From contig CALDHY010000108.1 in the NCBI GenBank assembly GCA_937901445.1, positions 1 to 63,025 on the forward strand: a DNA stretch of 63,025 nucleotides. The letters are read 5' to 3'. Both the position numbers and the translations under genes were made by a program. The notes below the pieces were generated by a model that saw only the letters and a program-made list of their open reading frames with translations, had not been told where the DNA came from and did no database searches. Positions 55,201 to 63,025 of this stretch are shown piece after piece. The DNA is from an uncultured Selenomonadales bacterium (lineage in GTDB: Bacteria > Bacillota > Negativicutes > Selenomonadales > Selenomonadaceae). Numbering within the stretch: the first letter of the stretch is position 1; every line of letters starts with the position of its first letter.

Positions 55201-55621
55201 TTATTTACTACCTATTACACGGGTATATATATCAAAACGAACATTGCCACGATTTGGAATATTTGAATTTCTGTAGCTAAAAGTATAATATTCTCTTTTA
55301 CCGGCAGAAACATAAATTCTTAAATCGTTTGAAGCATCAGCTTTACCAAAATGTAAATCGGTTGTTGCCCAAATAAAGTTGTCATTATTATCTGTTGTTG
55401 TTAAGTTACGGACAATCAATTCTTTAGCATAACCTCCGGAGTTGCCGCTATTGTAAAAATATCCGCTAATCTTTACCACTCCACTATTTAACACAACTTT
55501 TGTAGTTGTCCAGCCAATATTCGCCGCCGCATCGGCACTCTGTACCCCCCCCCATATACAGGGAAGCACTAACTAACACTGTCAATATAAAAATTTTTAA
55601 TACGTTGAAATTTTTCTCCAT
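55201..55621 (-). CDS. Secreted protein with poly-G tract in its signal peptide, out of frame here
   Basis: ATG at 55621 with AAAGGAG 9 bases upstream starts MEKNFNVLKIFILTVLVSAS, a signal peptide. A run of nine G (minus strand, 55553-55545) follows. With nine the frame ends up wrong; eight or eleven gives LYMGGVQSADAAANIGWTTT with an Ala-x-Ala cleavage site and a 139-residue precursor. The mature part is beta-rich (KISGYFYNSGNSGGYAKELI, YVSAGKREYYTFSYRNSNIP) and of unknown family. It is convergent with the MEMO1 gene. Confidence 0.75.
55545..55553. repeat. Homopolymer C9/G9 tract in the secreted-protein gene
   Basis: Nine C on the plus strand lie within the signal-peptide region on the minus strand; eight or eleven would be in frame. 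This is the OFF state. Confidence 0.9.
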
Positions 55622-55728
55622 TTAAAACGGCTCCTTTCAAAAAATTTAACCTCCACAGCAAAATCATTGTAGCAAAAGAAATTTTCACTTGCAAGGCAAT
55701 TCAAAAATTTAATGAAACCTTAATAAAT

Positions 55729-55770
55729 AAAAAAACCGCCGAGTTTTTCGACGGTTAATTTTTTTATACA
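55729..55770. terminator. Bidirectional terminator-like hairpin
   Basis: AACCGCCGA pairs with TCGACGGTT with one mismatch, flanked by A on the left and a T-run on the right. It lies between the secreted-protein gene and the acetyltransferase promoter. Confidence 0.65.
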
Positions 55771-55778
55771 AAAACAAA

Positions 55779-55807
55779 TTGACAGCGTGTCAGAAATTTT
55801 ATAAAAT
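55779..55807 (+). promoter_or_regulatory. Sigma-70 promoter with palindrome over the -35
   Basis: TTGACA (55779-55784), 17 bp, TAAAAT (55802-55807). TGACA-GCG-TGTCA (55780-55792) is a palindrome that overlaps the -35, an operator candidate. It drives the acetyltransferase and probably the two genes after it. Confidence 0.8.
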
Positions 55808-55835
55808 CTTAAAAAATGTTAAGGAGGAATTTTGA

Positions 55836-56363
55836 ATGGAAGAAGTGCGAATAGACCTGCGCGAGCCACACCCTGAAAGAGAAGCTGAAGGTAAACGCAG
55901 TACGCAACTTTGTTTCAAAATAAATCATACAATGCCAATGACGCCGGAATGTGACGCGCTCATACGTGAACTTTTTCCGAATATGGGCGAAAATACCCGC
56001 GTTCAGCCGCCGTTGCAAGTCAATCTTGGAAATATGGTAAAAATTGGCAGCAATGTTTCAATAATGTACAATTTGCTTTGTATGTCGGGCGGCGGAATTA
56101 CCATTGAAGACGGCGCGTTAATTGCGGCGAATTGTTCACTAATTTCCAACAACCACGATTTTAAAATTAGGGAAATTTTGACGTGCAAGCCGGTTGTTAT
56201 TAAGAAAAAGGCGTGGATAGGCGCGGGCTCCACAATTTTACCGGGCGTAACGGTCGGCGAAAATGCTATTGTTGCCGCCGGTTCGGTTGTTACAAAAGAC
56301 GTTGCGCCAAATACGGTAGTCGGCGGCGTTCCTGCAAAATTTATAAAAAATATTGAAGTGTAA
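55836..56363 (+). CDS. Hexapeptide-repeat acetyltransferase (maltose/galactoside O-acetyltransferase type)
   Basis: A 175-aa left-handed beta-helix enzyme using acetyl-CoA. Seen: GNMVKIGSNVSIMYNLLCMS, GGGITIEDGALIAANCSLIS, catalytic His in SNNHDFK, and KKAWIGAGSTILPGVTVGEN, with the C-terminal VVGGVPAKFIKNI. The acceptor sugar is not defined. ATG with AAGGAGG. It heads a plus-strand trio. Confidence 0.9.
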   Translation: MEEVRIDLREPHPEREAEGKRSTQLCFKINHTMPMTPECDALIRELFPNMGENTRVQPPLQVNLGNMVKIGSNVSIMYNLLCMSGGGITIEDGALIAANCSLISNNHDFKIREILTCKPVVIKKKAWIGAGSTILPGVTVGENAIVAAGSVVTKDVAPNTVVGGVPAKFIKNIEV

Positions 56364-56384
56364 AATTTTAGGAGGGCTTTTCAA

Positions 56385-57551
56385 ATGCTGGGAAATTTTA
56401 GTTATGTCAATGCTACGAAACTTTATTTTGGTGACGATTCTTTGAAGTTTTTGAATGACGAATTACCGAAATACGGGAAAAACATTCAGCTGATTTACGG
56501 CGGCGGCTCCGTCAAGAAAAATGGTCTTTACGATGCAGTTGTTGAAATTTTGAAGGCAAACGGCAAAAACATTGTCGAAGATGCGGGAGTTATGCCTAAT
56601 CCTACTGTTGAAAAACTGCGCGAGGGCGTAAAAATTGCCCGTGAAAATAAAGTCGACTTACTTTTGGCAATGGGCGGCGGCAGTTGTTGCGATTATGCAA
56701 AGGCGGTTTCAGTTGCCGTGCATTGCGATGAGGACGCGTGGGAAAAATATTTCATTCGCTTTGAAGAACCTGCTTGTGAAATTGTACCGGTTGCTTGTAT
56801 TTTGACAATGGCAGGTACAGGCTCGGAAATGAACGCCGGTTCAGTTATCACTAATCCTGAAACTAAACAAAAAATCGGGCACGTTTTCGGCGAAAATGTT
56901 ATGCCAAAATTTTCTATCCTCAATCCTAAATTTACAATGTCATTGCCGAAGCGTCAAATGGTCGCCGGTTGCTACGATATTTTCAACCACATTTGCGAAC
57001 AATATTTTTCCGGCGAAGACGACAACACAAGCGATTATATTGCTGAAGGTTTAATGCGCTCGGTTGTTCACAGTTCGTTAATCGCCGTTGAAAATCCTGA
57101 AGATTATGAGGCGCGCTCAAATATTATGTGGACGGCAACTTGGGCTCTGAATACCTTAATTGGCAAAGGCAAAACTCAAGATTGGATGGTTCACATGTTG
57201 GGGCAAGCTGTCGGCGGTTACACCAACGCAACGCACGGGATGACTTTAGCGGCGGTTTCACTTCCCTATTACAAATTTATTATGCCTTACGGCTTGAAGA
57301 AATTTAAACGCTTTGCAGTCGAAGATTGGAAAGTTTCACCTGAAAATAAATCTGATGAAGAAATTGCAAACGCGGGGCTTGCCGCAATGGAAAATTGGAT
57401 GCGCAAAATTGGCGTGGCAATGAATATTACCGAACTTGGCGCAACCGCTGAAATGATTGAAGGAATTGCTGACGCCACATTCATTTTGAAGGGCGGCTAC
57501 AAAGTTTTGACGCGTGCGGAAGTTGTTCAAATTCTCAAAGAAAGTTTGTAA
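56385..57551 (+). CDS. Iron-containing alcohol dehydrogenase (butanol dehydrogenase-like)
   Basis: A 388-aa group III ADH of the BdhA/YqhD type, an NAD(P)H-dependent aldehyde reductase. Seen: NAD-binding LIYGGGSVKKNGLYDAVVEI, LLAMGGGSCCDYAKAVSVAV, AGTGSEMNAGSVITN, and the metal ligands in YDIFNHICEQYFSG and GYTNATHGMTLA. The product is probably cytoplasmic. It starts 21 bp after the acetyltransferase. Confidence 0.93.
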   Translation: MLGNFSYVNATKLYFGDDSLKFLNDELPKYGKNIQLIYGGGSVKKNGLYDAVVEILKANGKNIVEDAGVMPNPTVEKLREGVKIARENKVDLLLAMGGGSCCDYAKAVSVAVHCDEDAWEKYFIRFEEPACEIVPVACILTMAGTGSEMNAGSVITNPETKQKIGHVFGENVMPKFSILNPKFTMSLPKRQMVAGCYDIFNHICEQYFSGEDDNTSDYIAEGLMRSVVHSSLIAVENPEDYEARSNIMWTATWALNTLIGKGKTQDWMVHMLGQAVGGYTNATHGMTLAAVSLPYYKFIMPYGLKKFKRFAVEDWKVSPENKSDEEIANAGLAAMENWMRKIGVAMNITELGATAEMIEGIADATFILKGGYKVLTRAEVVQILKESL

Positions 57552-57554
57552 GTT

Positions 57555-58223
57555 ATGGACAGGCGAAATTTTATTAAAGTCATCGGCTGCGGCGCGGTGA
57601 CTCTTTTTTTAAGCGGTTGCGGCGTTGCGGCAGTTGAAGATAAAAGCGCGGCGGCTGAATCGAAAATTACTTCAGGGGGAGCCAAAATGAAAATCGTTGT
57701 TATAAATAGCAGTCCACATTCTGAAACGCAGTCAACATCAAGATATTTGGCGCAAAAATTCATTGAAGGCGCGCAATCTGCCGGACACGAAATTTTTACT
57801 TTTGACGCGGCGAATGAAGAAACTAACCCTTGTCGCGGTTGCGACCATTGCGGGATGGATGGTCCGTGCGTTTTCAATGACGCAATTTCAAAAAGTTTAA
57901 TGCCCAAAATGTTGGAAGCTGATTTATTGGTACTTGTTACGCCGCTTTATTATTTTGGGATGAGTGCGCAATTAAAAACAATCGTAGACAGATTTTATTC
58001 ACGTACCGAAAGACTGCACCGCAAAAAATCTTTGTTGCTTGCTACGGCGTGGAATACGGCAGATTGGACAATGACAGCTTTAAAAACGCACTATGAAACT
58101 TTGGTAAGATATATGGAATGGGAAAATATTGGTGAAGTTTTGGCGGTAGGTTGCGGCTACCGTTCGGCTGTCGAAAGTTCAAAGTTTGCAAATGAGGCTT
58201 ACAACTTAGGTAAAAATATTTAA
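57555..58223 (+). CDS. Flavodoxin-like NAD(P)H-dependent oxidoreductase with Tat/lipoprotein-like leader
   Basis: 222 residues. The leader MDRRNFIKVIGCGAVTLFLS then GCG combines a twin-arginine-like DRRNFIK with a lipobox. The flavin fold starts at MKIVVINSSPHSETQSTSRY. A cysteine cluster NPCRGCDHCGMDGPCVF follows, then LVTPLYYFGMSAQLKTIVDR. Relatives are FMN oxidoreductases or iron-sulfur flavoproteins. An exported lipoprotein version is unusual. An internal ATG at 57687 could give a cytoplasmic form. It lies 3 bp after the ADH. Confidence 0.85.
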   Translation: MDRRNFIKVIGCGAVTLFLSGCGVAAVEDKSAAAESKITSGGAKMKIVVINSSPHSETQSTSRYLAQKFIEGAQSAGHEIFTFDAANEETNPCRGCDHCGMDGPCVFNDAISKSLMPKMLEADLLVLVTPLYYFGMSAQLKTIVDRFYSRTERLHRKKSLLLATAWNTADWTMTALKTHYETLVRYMEWENIGEVLAVGCGYRSAVESSKFANEAYNLGKNI

Positions 58224-58245
58224 AAAATTTTTTCAACGTAACAAA

Positions 58246-58276
58246 AAAAGTTCCGGCGATTGTCGGAACTTTTTTA
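58246..58276. terminator. Bidirectional intrinsic terminator
   Basis: AAAAGTTCCG (58246-58255) pairs with CGGAACTTTT (58264-58273) with A- and T-runs on either side. It separates convergent genes. Confidence 0.85.
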
Positions 58277-59620
58277 TTTTGCTATTAAATGTTTGACGCT
58301 GTAATATTGCGCGCCCATTACATTCAAATAAAAATTCTTATCGTCATTAATTCCGCCGAAATATTCAAGCCACTTCATAGCGATTTTTCCCTGTTGTACG
58401 GGCTCAAAAATTCTTGAAAAATTCATTGGCGATAAAATTATAGTGTCGTCGTTTTTGTGTTGCTGAATGTAATTAAGATTTTCATTGACTGCGCAATTAA
58501 CCGACCAATCAGAATAAATCAGCGTTGCCGAATATAAAATTAAAATGACTGCCGCGCCTTTACGAACTAAGTGCGGCAATTTTATTTTTATTTTTGAGAA
58601 CGCCCAAATTGACGCGACCAGTACAAAAACTATTGAAATTATCGTAACGCGCAAATCGAATTTTGGCGAAAACATCATTGCACAAGGCACTGAAAACCCT
58701 GCAACCGCAAACGCCGCCGGTATAAATTCTGCCTTAAAGCCGCGCCGGTAAAAATAATAAATCAGCGGCAACAGTACAAGAAAATCAATCGCCAGCGTCG
58801 GTAAAAATCCTTCCAGAAAATGACGAGTTACCATTTCCGGCGAAAATTTAAATTCTGCAGGATTTACCGCTTGAATAAATTCTGTTTGTACGGCGTTTCC
58901 GGGCGATAAAATATTTAGCGAGCAACCGGCGGCAAGCGTCAAAATTCCTGCTGTCATATATTTTGCGAGAATGTTTCTTTGTTTAGCTGCAAAAATTAAA
59001 ATCGCCGCCAAAATTAAAGTTGCAAGTCCGCCCGCTTCATTCGACCAGCCAGCCATTAATCCCAAAATTGCCATTGCCAAAATTTTTATCTTTGAATCTT
59101 TAGCCGCGCCTTCGCGCAGTGCTTTAACGTACGGCAAAACGAAAATCATTTGTAAAAGCGACATCCAAAGGTAATTGCAGGAACCGGTAAGCCATAAAGT
59201 TGTAACTGCAGATTCAGCCGTAAAAAATAACAGGCAAGTAAAAGCCCATACAACGGCAGGAATATTTTTAAGTGAAACGTCAGCCAATTTAAAAATAACA
59301 ACTATCAGCAACGCCAAAACTAAAGTATTTGCAACGTCAAAACAGGGCTTGCCTATCCACAAAAAAAACTGCGCGAGCGAATGAGCAACAACCCTGCCGC
59401 CCCACGTGAAATAGTGCGAGTACTGCGAAATTAAAATATCGCCGAAAGATTGAACGCGCGCTCTGTGTTGAAGATTTTCATCCGGCGGAATTAAACTTAA
59501 GTTGCCGCCTTTATCGCCTTCCCAAATAAAAGCGTAGGCAAAATCGTCGTGCATAACCGGCATAAAAATATTTCGCACGAAAAAGAAAATCAGAAAAGCG
59601 GCAAAGTAAATCCGCGCCAT
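58274..59620 (-). CDS. Polytopic membrane protein, DUF6056/glucosyltransferase-like
   Basis: 448 residues with about ten hydrophobic segments. Seen: an N-terminal MHDDFAYAFIWEGDKGG, with the acidic pair after the first helix, as in GT-C-type enzymes that use lipid-linked sugars, and HYFTWGGRVVAHSLAQFFLW. The C-terminal region is a soluble loop (MNFSRIFEPVQQGKIAMKWL). The family assignment is tentative. Its start overlaps the dapL stop by 1 base (TAATG). Confidence 0.75.
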   Translation of the reverse strand: MARIYFAAFLIFFFVRNIFMPVMHDDFAYAFIWEGDKGGNLSLIPPDENLQHRARVQSFGDILISQYSHYFTWGGRVVAHSLAQFFLWIGKPCFDVANTLVLALLIVVIFKLADVSLKNIPAVVWAFTCLLFFTAESAVTTLWLTGSCNYLWMSLLQMIFVLPYVKALREGAAKDSKIKILAMAILGLMAGWSNEAGGLATLILAAILIFAAKQRNILAKYMTAGILTLAAGCSLNILSPGNAVQTEFIQAVNPAEFKFSPEMVTRHFLEGFLPTLAIDFLVLLPLIYYFYRRGFKAEFIPAAFAVAGFSVPCAMMFSPKFDLRVTIISIVFVLVASIWAFSKIKIKLPHLVRKGAAVILILYSATLIYSDWSVNCAVNENLNYIQQHKNDDTIILSPMNFSRIFEPVQQGKIAMKWLEYFGGINDDKNFYLNVMGAQYYSVKHLIAK

Positions 59621-60843
59621 TAATTTTTCAGCCGCTCCATTGCTTGTAAAGTATTTTCACGACTGCCAAAAGCCGTTAATCTTAAATAACCTTCGCCGCA
59701 AGGTCCGAATCCCGCGCCGGGCGTTCCAACAATATTATATTTTGTTAAAAGTTCATCAAAGAAATTCCAACTTGAAAGAGTTTTGGGCGTCTTCAGCCAA
59801 ATATAAGGCGCGTTAATCCCGCCGTAAACAGTGAAGCCGGACGCCGTCAAACCTGCGCGAATAATTTTGGCGTTCGTCATATAATATTCAATCAGATTTT
59901 TAATTTGCGCCTGTCCTTCATCAGAATAAATCGCCTCTGCGCCGCGCTGGATAATGTAAGCCGTGCCGTTAAACTTTGTACTTTGACGCCTAAGCCACAA
60001 ATTTTTCAGCGGTACTTTTTCGCCGTTTGAAGTTGTACCATAAAGATTTTCAGGAATGACAACATAGCCGCAACGAGTGCCGGTAAAGCCCGCTGTCTTA
60101 CTGAAGGAGCGAAATTCAACAGCAACTTCCCGCGCGCCGTCAATTTCGTAAATCGAACGCGGAATATTTTCTTCAGTGATATAGGCGGCATAGGCGGCGT
60201 CGTATAAAATCACGGCGTCATTCTTTTTGGCGTAGTCAACCCAATTTGCAAGCGCGGCTTTATCTAAAGTTGTACCTGTAGGATTATTCGGCGAACAAAG
60301 GTAAATTAAATCTACTTTTTCAGTTGGAGGCGCAGGATTGAAATTATTTTCGGCAGTGCAAGGCAGGTAAACCACGCCGCTAAATCTGCCGTCAGAATTT
60401 AAATCGCCGGTGCGTCCCGCCATTACGTTTGTATCAAGGTAGACAGGGTAAACGGGGTCTGCCACTGCAAATTTACTGTCAAGGCTGAAAATTTCTTGAA
60501 TGTTGCCGCAATCGCACTTGGAGCCGTCGCTGATAAAAATTTCATCTGCGTTGACGTTTAAGCCGCGCTTTTTGTAGTTCCATTCTGCAATTTTTTCGCG
60601 CAGGAATAAATAACCTTGTTCAGGTCCGTAACCTCTAAAAGTTTCAGCGTTGCCCATTTCAGTAACGGCTTTATTCATTGCGTCGATACAAACTTTAGGC
60701 AACGGTTGAGTAACATCACCAATACCGAGCCGAATTATTTTAGCGGCGGGATTTTCGGTTTGATATTTTTGAACGCGCCGCGCAATTTCGGTAAACAAAT
60801 AATTTTGCGGCAACTTTAAATAATTTTCGTTAATTTTTGCCAT
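59620..60843 (-). CDS. dapL: LL-diaminopimelate aminotransferase
   Basis: A 407-aa fold-type I PLP enzyme that converts tetrahydrodipicolinate directly to LL-diaminopimelate, for lysine and peptidoglycan. Seen: [59 protein letters not shown] and the Schiff-base Lys in [22 protein letters not shown]. Its upstream region is the palindromic array. Confidence 0.94.
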   Translation of the reverse strand: MAKINENYLKLPQNYLFTEIARRVQKYQTENPAAKIIRLGIGDVTQPLPKVCIDAMNKAVTEMGNAETFRGYGPEQGYLFLREKIAEWNYKKRGLNVNADEIFISDGSKCDCGNIQEIFSLDSKFAVADPVYPVYLDTNVMAGRTGDLNSDGRFSGVVYLPCTAENNFNPAPPTEKVDLIYLCSPNNPTGTTLDKAALANWVDYAKKNDAVILYDAAYAAYITEENIPRSIYEIDGAREVAVEFRSFSKTAGFTGTRCGYVVIPENLYGTTSNGEKVPLKNLWLRRQSTKFNGTAYIIQRGAEAIYSDEGQAQIKNLIEYYMTNAKIIRAGLTASGFTVYGGINAPYIWLKTPKTLSSWNFFDELLTKYNIVGTPGAGFGPCGEGYLRLTAFGSRENTLQAMERLKN

Positions 60844-60911
60844 ATAAAAATTTTTCCTTTCAATCGAAATTTAAGGCAGTAACTTTCCACTCTTGCTTTA
60901 ATTTTTTTTAT

Positions 60912-61160
60912 TGTATGCTTGCGTGCATACTGACGCTTGAAATTTTATGTATGCTTGCGTGCATACTGACGCTTGAAATTTTTATGTATGCTTGCGTGCA
61001 TACGGACGCTTGAAATTTTATGTATGCTTGCGTGCATACAGATGCTTGAATTTTTTTATTGTATGCTTGCGTGTACACGGATGCTTGAAATTTTTATGTA
61101 TGCTTGCGTGCATACGGACGCTTGAAATTTTTTATGTATGCTTGCGTGCATACTGACGCC
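60912..61160. repeat. Seven-copy 36-39 bp tandem palindromic repeat array
   Basis: Units begin at 60912, 60948, 60985, 61021, 61060, 61097 and 61135. Each has TGTATGC, TTGCGTG, CATACTG or CATACGG, then ACGCTTG and an AT tract. GTATGC and GCATAC form a 6-bp inverted repeat around TTGCGT; unit five is decayed (GTACAC). No unique spacers, so it is not a CRISPR. It lies in the 343-bp gap upstream of dapL and downstream of ilvB. Confidence 0.9.
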
Positions 61161-61186
61161 AAAAACTTTTGACTACTGCCTAACCC

Positions 61187-62869
61187 CTATTTGCTGTAGC
61201 CGAGTCCTTCAACAAATTCATTAATACCGGCGTTGCCTTTAATCATCGGTTCAACAAAACTGCGCCAAACATTCAAGACGATAACGCGCGGGTTTTCTGT
61301 ATCGTCAAGGGCTTGTGAAAGGGCGTGTGCAAATTCTTCCTGCGTTGAAACAGATTCAGCCTTAATACCGAAACTTTGCGCGTACGCCACATAATCCATT
61401 GGATAATCAAGTTCGCAGGCAATGTATCTTTCTTTGTACAAAACTTTCTGCAGTTGCCGAATCATTCCCAAACTTGTATTGTTGACAATCAGTGAAATAA
61501 TTGGAAGTTTCAAGCGGGCGATTGTGTAATATTCGTTGCCTGTCATTTTAATCCCGCCGTCACCACTTACGCAGATAACGCGGCGATTTTTGCCGAATGC
61601 AACCTGCGCGCCCATCGCCGCCGGTAAACCGAATCCCATTGTACCCAAGCCGCCTGAAGTAAACCACGTGCGCGGCTCTTCAACTCTCAAATGCAACGCT
61701 GCCCACATTTGATGTTGTCCAACGTCTGTTGCATAGGCGTAATTTTTACCGGCAGTTTTTTTCGCTATTTGATTCATTGCCCAGGGTACAGTCAATCTTT
61801 CAACTTGATAATCGTAGTCAAATTCTTCTTGCCACGAATTAATTTGTTGCCACCAATCATTTCGCGCAGTTGTAGAATCGTGGCGCATTAACAAATTTAA
61901 AATAACTTTCATATCGCCGGCAAGTCCCAAACTGCCTTCAATATTTTTATCAATTTCGGCGGGGTCAATGTCAATGTGAATAAATTTTTTTGACTGCGTG
62001 TATTTGTTGACGTTGCCGGTCTGTCTGTCTCCAAAACGACTGCCAATAGCAATAACCAAATCTGCCGCCGCTATTGTGTTATTGGCGGCTTTTTTGCCGT
62101 GCATACCGGCGAATCCCAAATTTTGTTTATGACTGCGCGGCACTGCTCCAATCCCCATCAAAGTATTTACAACGGGCAGATTAAATTTTTCTATGAACTG
62201 AATAATTTCTTTTGACGCGCCCGCTGAAATTGCGCCGCCGCCAACAATTACAGCAGGGCGTTCAGCCTTAGCAATTTCTTCAGCCGCCTCTGCCGCGCAA
62301 ATAACAAAATCTGCGTCGGGTTTACCTGCAACTTTTTCTTCGACGGCTTTAAATTTGTAGTCAACTTCAGCAAAAAAAATATCACGCGGAATATCGATTA
62401 ACACGGGACCGCGCCGCCCGCTCCTTGCAATTTCAAAGGCTTGTCTGATTGTTTCAATTAATTTGCGCGCGTCTTTTATTTTGAAATTGTGTTTGGTAAT
62501 TGGCATTGTAATATCGAGAATATCAATTTCTTGGAAAGAATCACGCCCCAAAAGTTTCGTATCGACTTGGGCGGTTATCGCCACTATTGGAACTGAATCC
62601 ATAAAAGCCGTTGCAATTCCCGTAACTAAATTTGTTGCGCCGGGACCTGAAGTTGCCATACAAACACCGACTTTGCCGGTTGCGCGTGCGTAGCCGTCCG
62701 CCGCGTGCGCCGCGTTTTGTTCGTGAACTACCAAAATATTTTTTATTTCTTTTTCGTCATAAAGTGCATCATACAGCGGCAACAATACGCCGCCGGGATA
62801 ACCAAATACCGTATCGACGCCTTGCTCTCTTAAACATTCTAAAACCGCTTGTGCTCCTGTCATTTTCAT
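61187..62869 (-). CDS. ilvB: Acetolactate synthase, large subunit
   Basis: A 560-aa TPP/FAD enzyme that condenses pyruvate (with pyruvate or 2-ketobutyrate) at the entry to valine/leucine/isoleucine synthesis. Seen: the catalytic-Glu region VVHEQNAAHAADGYARATGK, GPGATNLVTGIATAFMDSVP, VSGDGGIKMTGNEYYTIARL and IVNNTSLGMIRQLQ (TPP site). ATG with GGAAGTG. The small-subunit gene ilvN is not next to it. Confidence 0.95.
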   Translation of the reverse strand: MKMTGAQAVLECLREQGVDTVFGYPGGVLLPLYDALYDEKEIKNILVVHEQNAAHAADGYARATGKVGVCMATSGPGATNLVTGIATAFMDSVPIVAITAQVDTKLLGRDSFQEIDILDITMPITKHNFKIKDARKLIETIRQAFEIARSGRRGPVLIDIPRDIFFAEVDYKFKAVEEKVAGKPDADFVICAAEAAEEIAKAERPAVIVGGGAISAGASKEIIQFIEKFNLPVVNTLMGIGAVPRSHKQNLGFAGMHGKKAANNTIAAADLVIAIGSRFGDRQTGNVNKYTQSKKFIHIDIDPAEIDKNIEGSLGLAGDMKVILNLLMRHDSTTARNDWWQQINSWQEEFDYDYQVERLTVPWAMNQIAKKTAGKNYAYATDVGQHQMWAALHLRVEEPRTWFTSGGLGTMGFGLPAAMGAQVAFGKNRRVICVSGDGGIKMTGNEYYTIARLKLPIISLIVNNTSLGMIRQLQKVLYKERYIACELDYPMDYVAYAQSFGIKAESVSTQEEFAHALSQALDDTENPRVIVLNVWRSFVEPMIKGNAGINEFVEGLGYSK

Positions 62870-62912
62870 TTTATCACTTCCATTATTTTTTGTAATAATA
62901 CTACATTTACCG

Positions 62913-62940
62913 CCAAAAAAAAAGCCGCCTTTTTAGGCGA
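62913..62940 (-). terminator. Terminator-like hairpin upstream of ilvB
   Basis: On the minus strand CGCC-TAAAAA-GGCG is followed by a long T-run, about 50 bp before the ilvB start. It could end an upstream gene or be the terminator of an ilvB attenuator; the leader lies beyond the window. Confidence 0.6.
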
Positions 62941-62975
62941 TTATTTTTTCAAATTTAAATCTTTTATTTTTAAAT

Positions 62976-63025
62976 GTACTTTCTTTTTTCTACAGCAAAA
63001 AAAGAAAGTACCAAAGAAAAAGTGC
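62976..63025 (-). repeat. Compound repeat element, copy 4 (cut by the window end)
   Basis: GTACTTTCTTTT (62976 on) and AAAGAAAGTACCAAAG form the same hairpin as at 50286, in the same orientation, with AAAGTGC beginning the expected continuation. Only the hairpin part is visible. It lies upstream of ilvB. Confidence 0.7.

Noticed and set aside
60912..61160. CRISPR array
   Set aside because: Units are contiguous with no unique spacers and no cas genes nearby.
62870..63025. T-box or peptide leader for ilvB
   Set aside because: A terminator-like hairpin is present, but the specifier and antiterminator region would lie outside the window.

Overview
The window is about 40% GC and reads like a chromosomal segment of a diderm Firmicute, most likely class Negativicutes (inferred). 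The gene set mixes Firmicutes markers (RNase Y, YmdB, SpoVS, TmcAL, CheV, zinc-ribbon adenylate kinase, short four-cysteine S14) with outer-membrane-type machinery (RND pump plus lipoprotein adaptor). LL-diaminopimelate aminotransferase, acetolactate synthase and dihydroxyacid dehydratase show de novo lysine and branched-chain amino acid synthesis. No rRNA or tRNA gene was seen.

Layout. 1-483: the 3' end of cobyrinate a,c-diamide synthase. 480-4717 (minus): rnc, fabF, an FMN NPD/FabK-like oxidoreductase, acpP, fabG. 5069-24909 (minus): the str-S10-spc-alpha ribosomal supercluster, read rpsL to rplQ, with tuf, fusA, secY, adk, infA and rpoA. A tiny membrane-protein gene sits between rplW and rplB. 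25166-34359 (minus): thioesterase, cobO, radA, then a surface and envelope set (GT8 glycosyltransferase, murB, Uma2 protein, IspD/TarI-like cytidylyltransferase, methyltransferase, LicD) and ilvD. 34531-40929 (plus): cupin, RNase Y behind a structured leader, a conserved hypothetical, ymdB, spoVS, a PHP phosphoesterase, an IS200/IS605-derived omega-RNA-like element without tnpB, and a P-loop protein. 40979-52448 (minus): recA, a rhodanese lipoprotein, an amino-acid permease/histidine kinase/receiver fusion, an RND pump operon with an extra 45-residue frame, tmcAL and a DUF1385 protein. 52781-58223 (plus, except one secreted protein): cheV, a MEMO1-AMMECR1 fusion, an acetyltransferase, an iron alcohol dehydrogenase and a lipoprotein flavoprotein. 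58274-62869 (minus): a polytopic membrane protein, dapL, a seven-copy palindromic repeat array and ilvB.

Three things stand out. (1) Three genes carry a nine-base G/C homopolymer in coding sequence. In the GT8 gene and the secreted-protein gene it shifts the frame (OFF); in the methyltransferase the frame is intact (ON). This is the signature of slipped-strand phase variation of surface functions. (2) Intergenic gaps, mainly in the ribosomal cluster, hold degenerate short-unit repeats of strict period 8 (TAGTNNNN type, three loci) or period 7 (CCCTAGT/TTAGGGN type, eleven loci). Many are arranged as inverted arms, and in most loci one arm overlaps or supplies the stop codon of the gene on its right. 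(3) Several noncoding elements look structured: the rny leader with a possible pseudoknot and terminator, the orphan omega-RNA element, a compound inverted-repeat family placed upstream of ymdB, cheV, the RND adaptor and ilvB, and the 36-39 bp palindromic array between ilvB and dapL.
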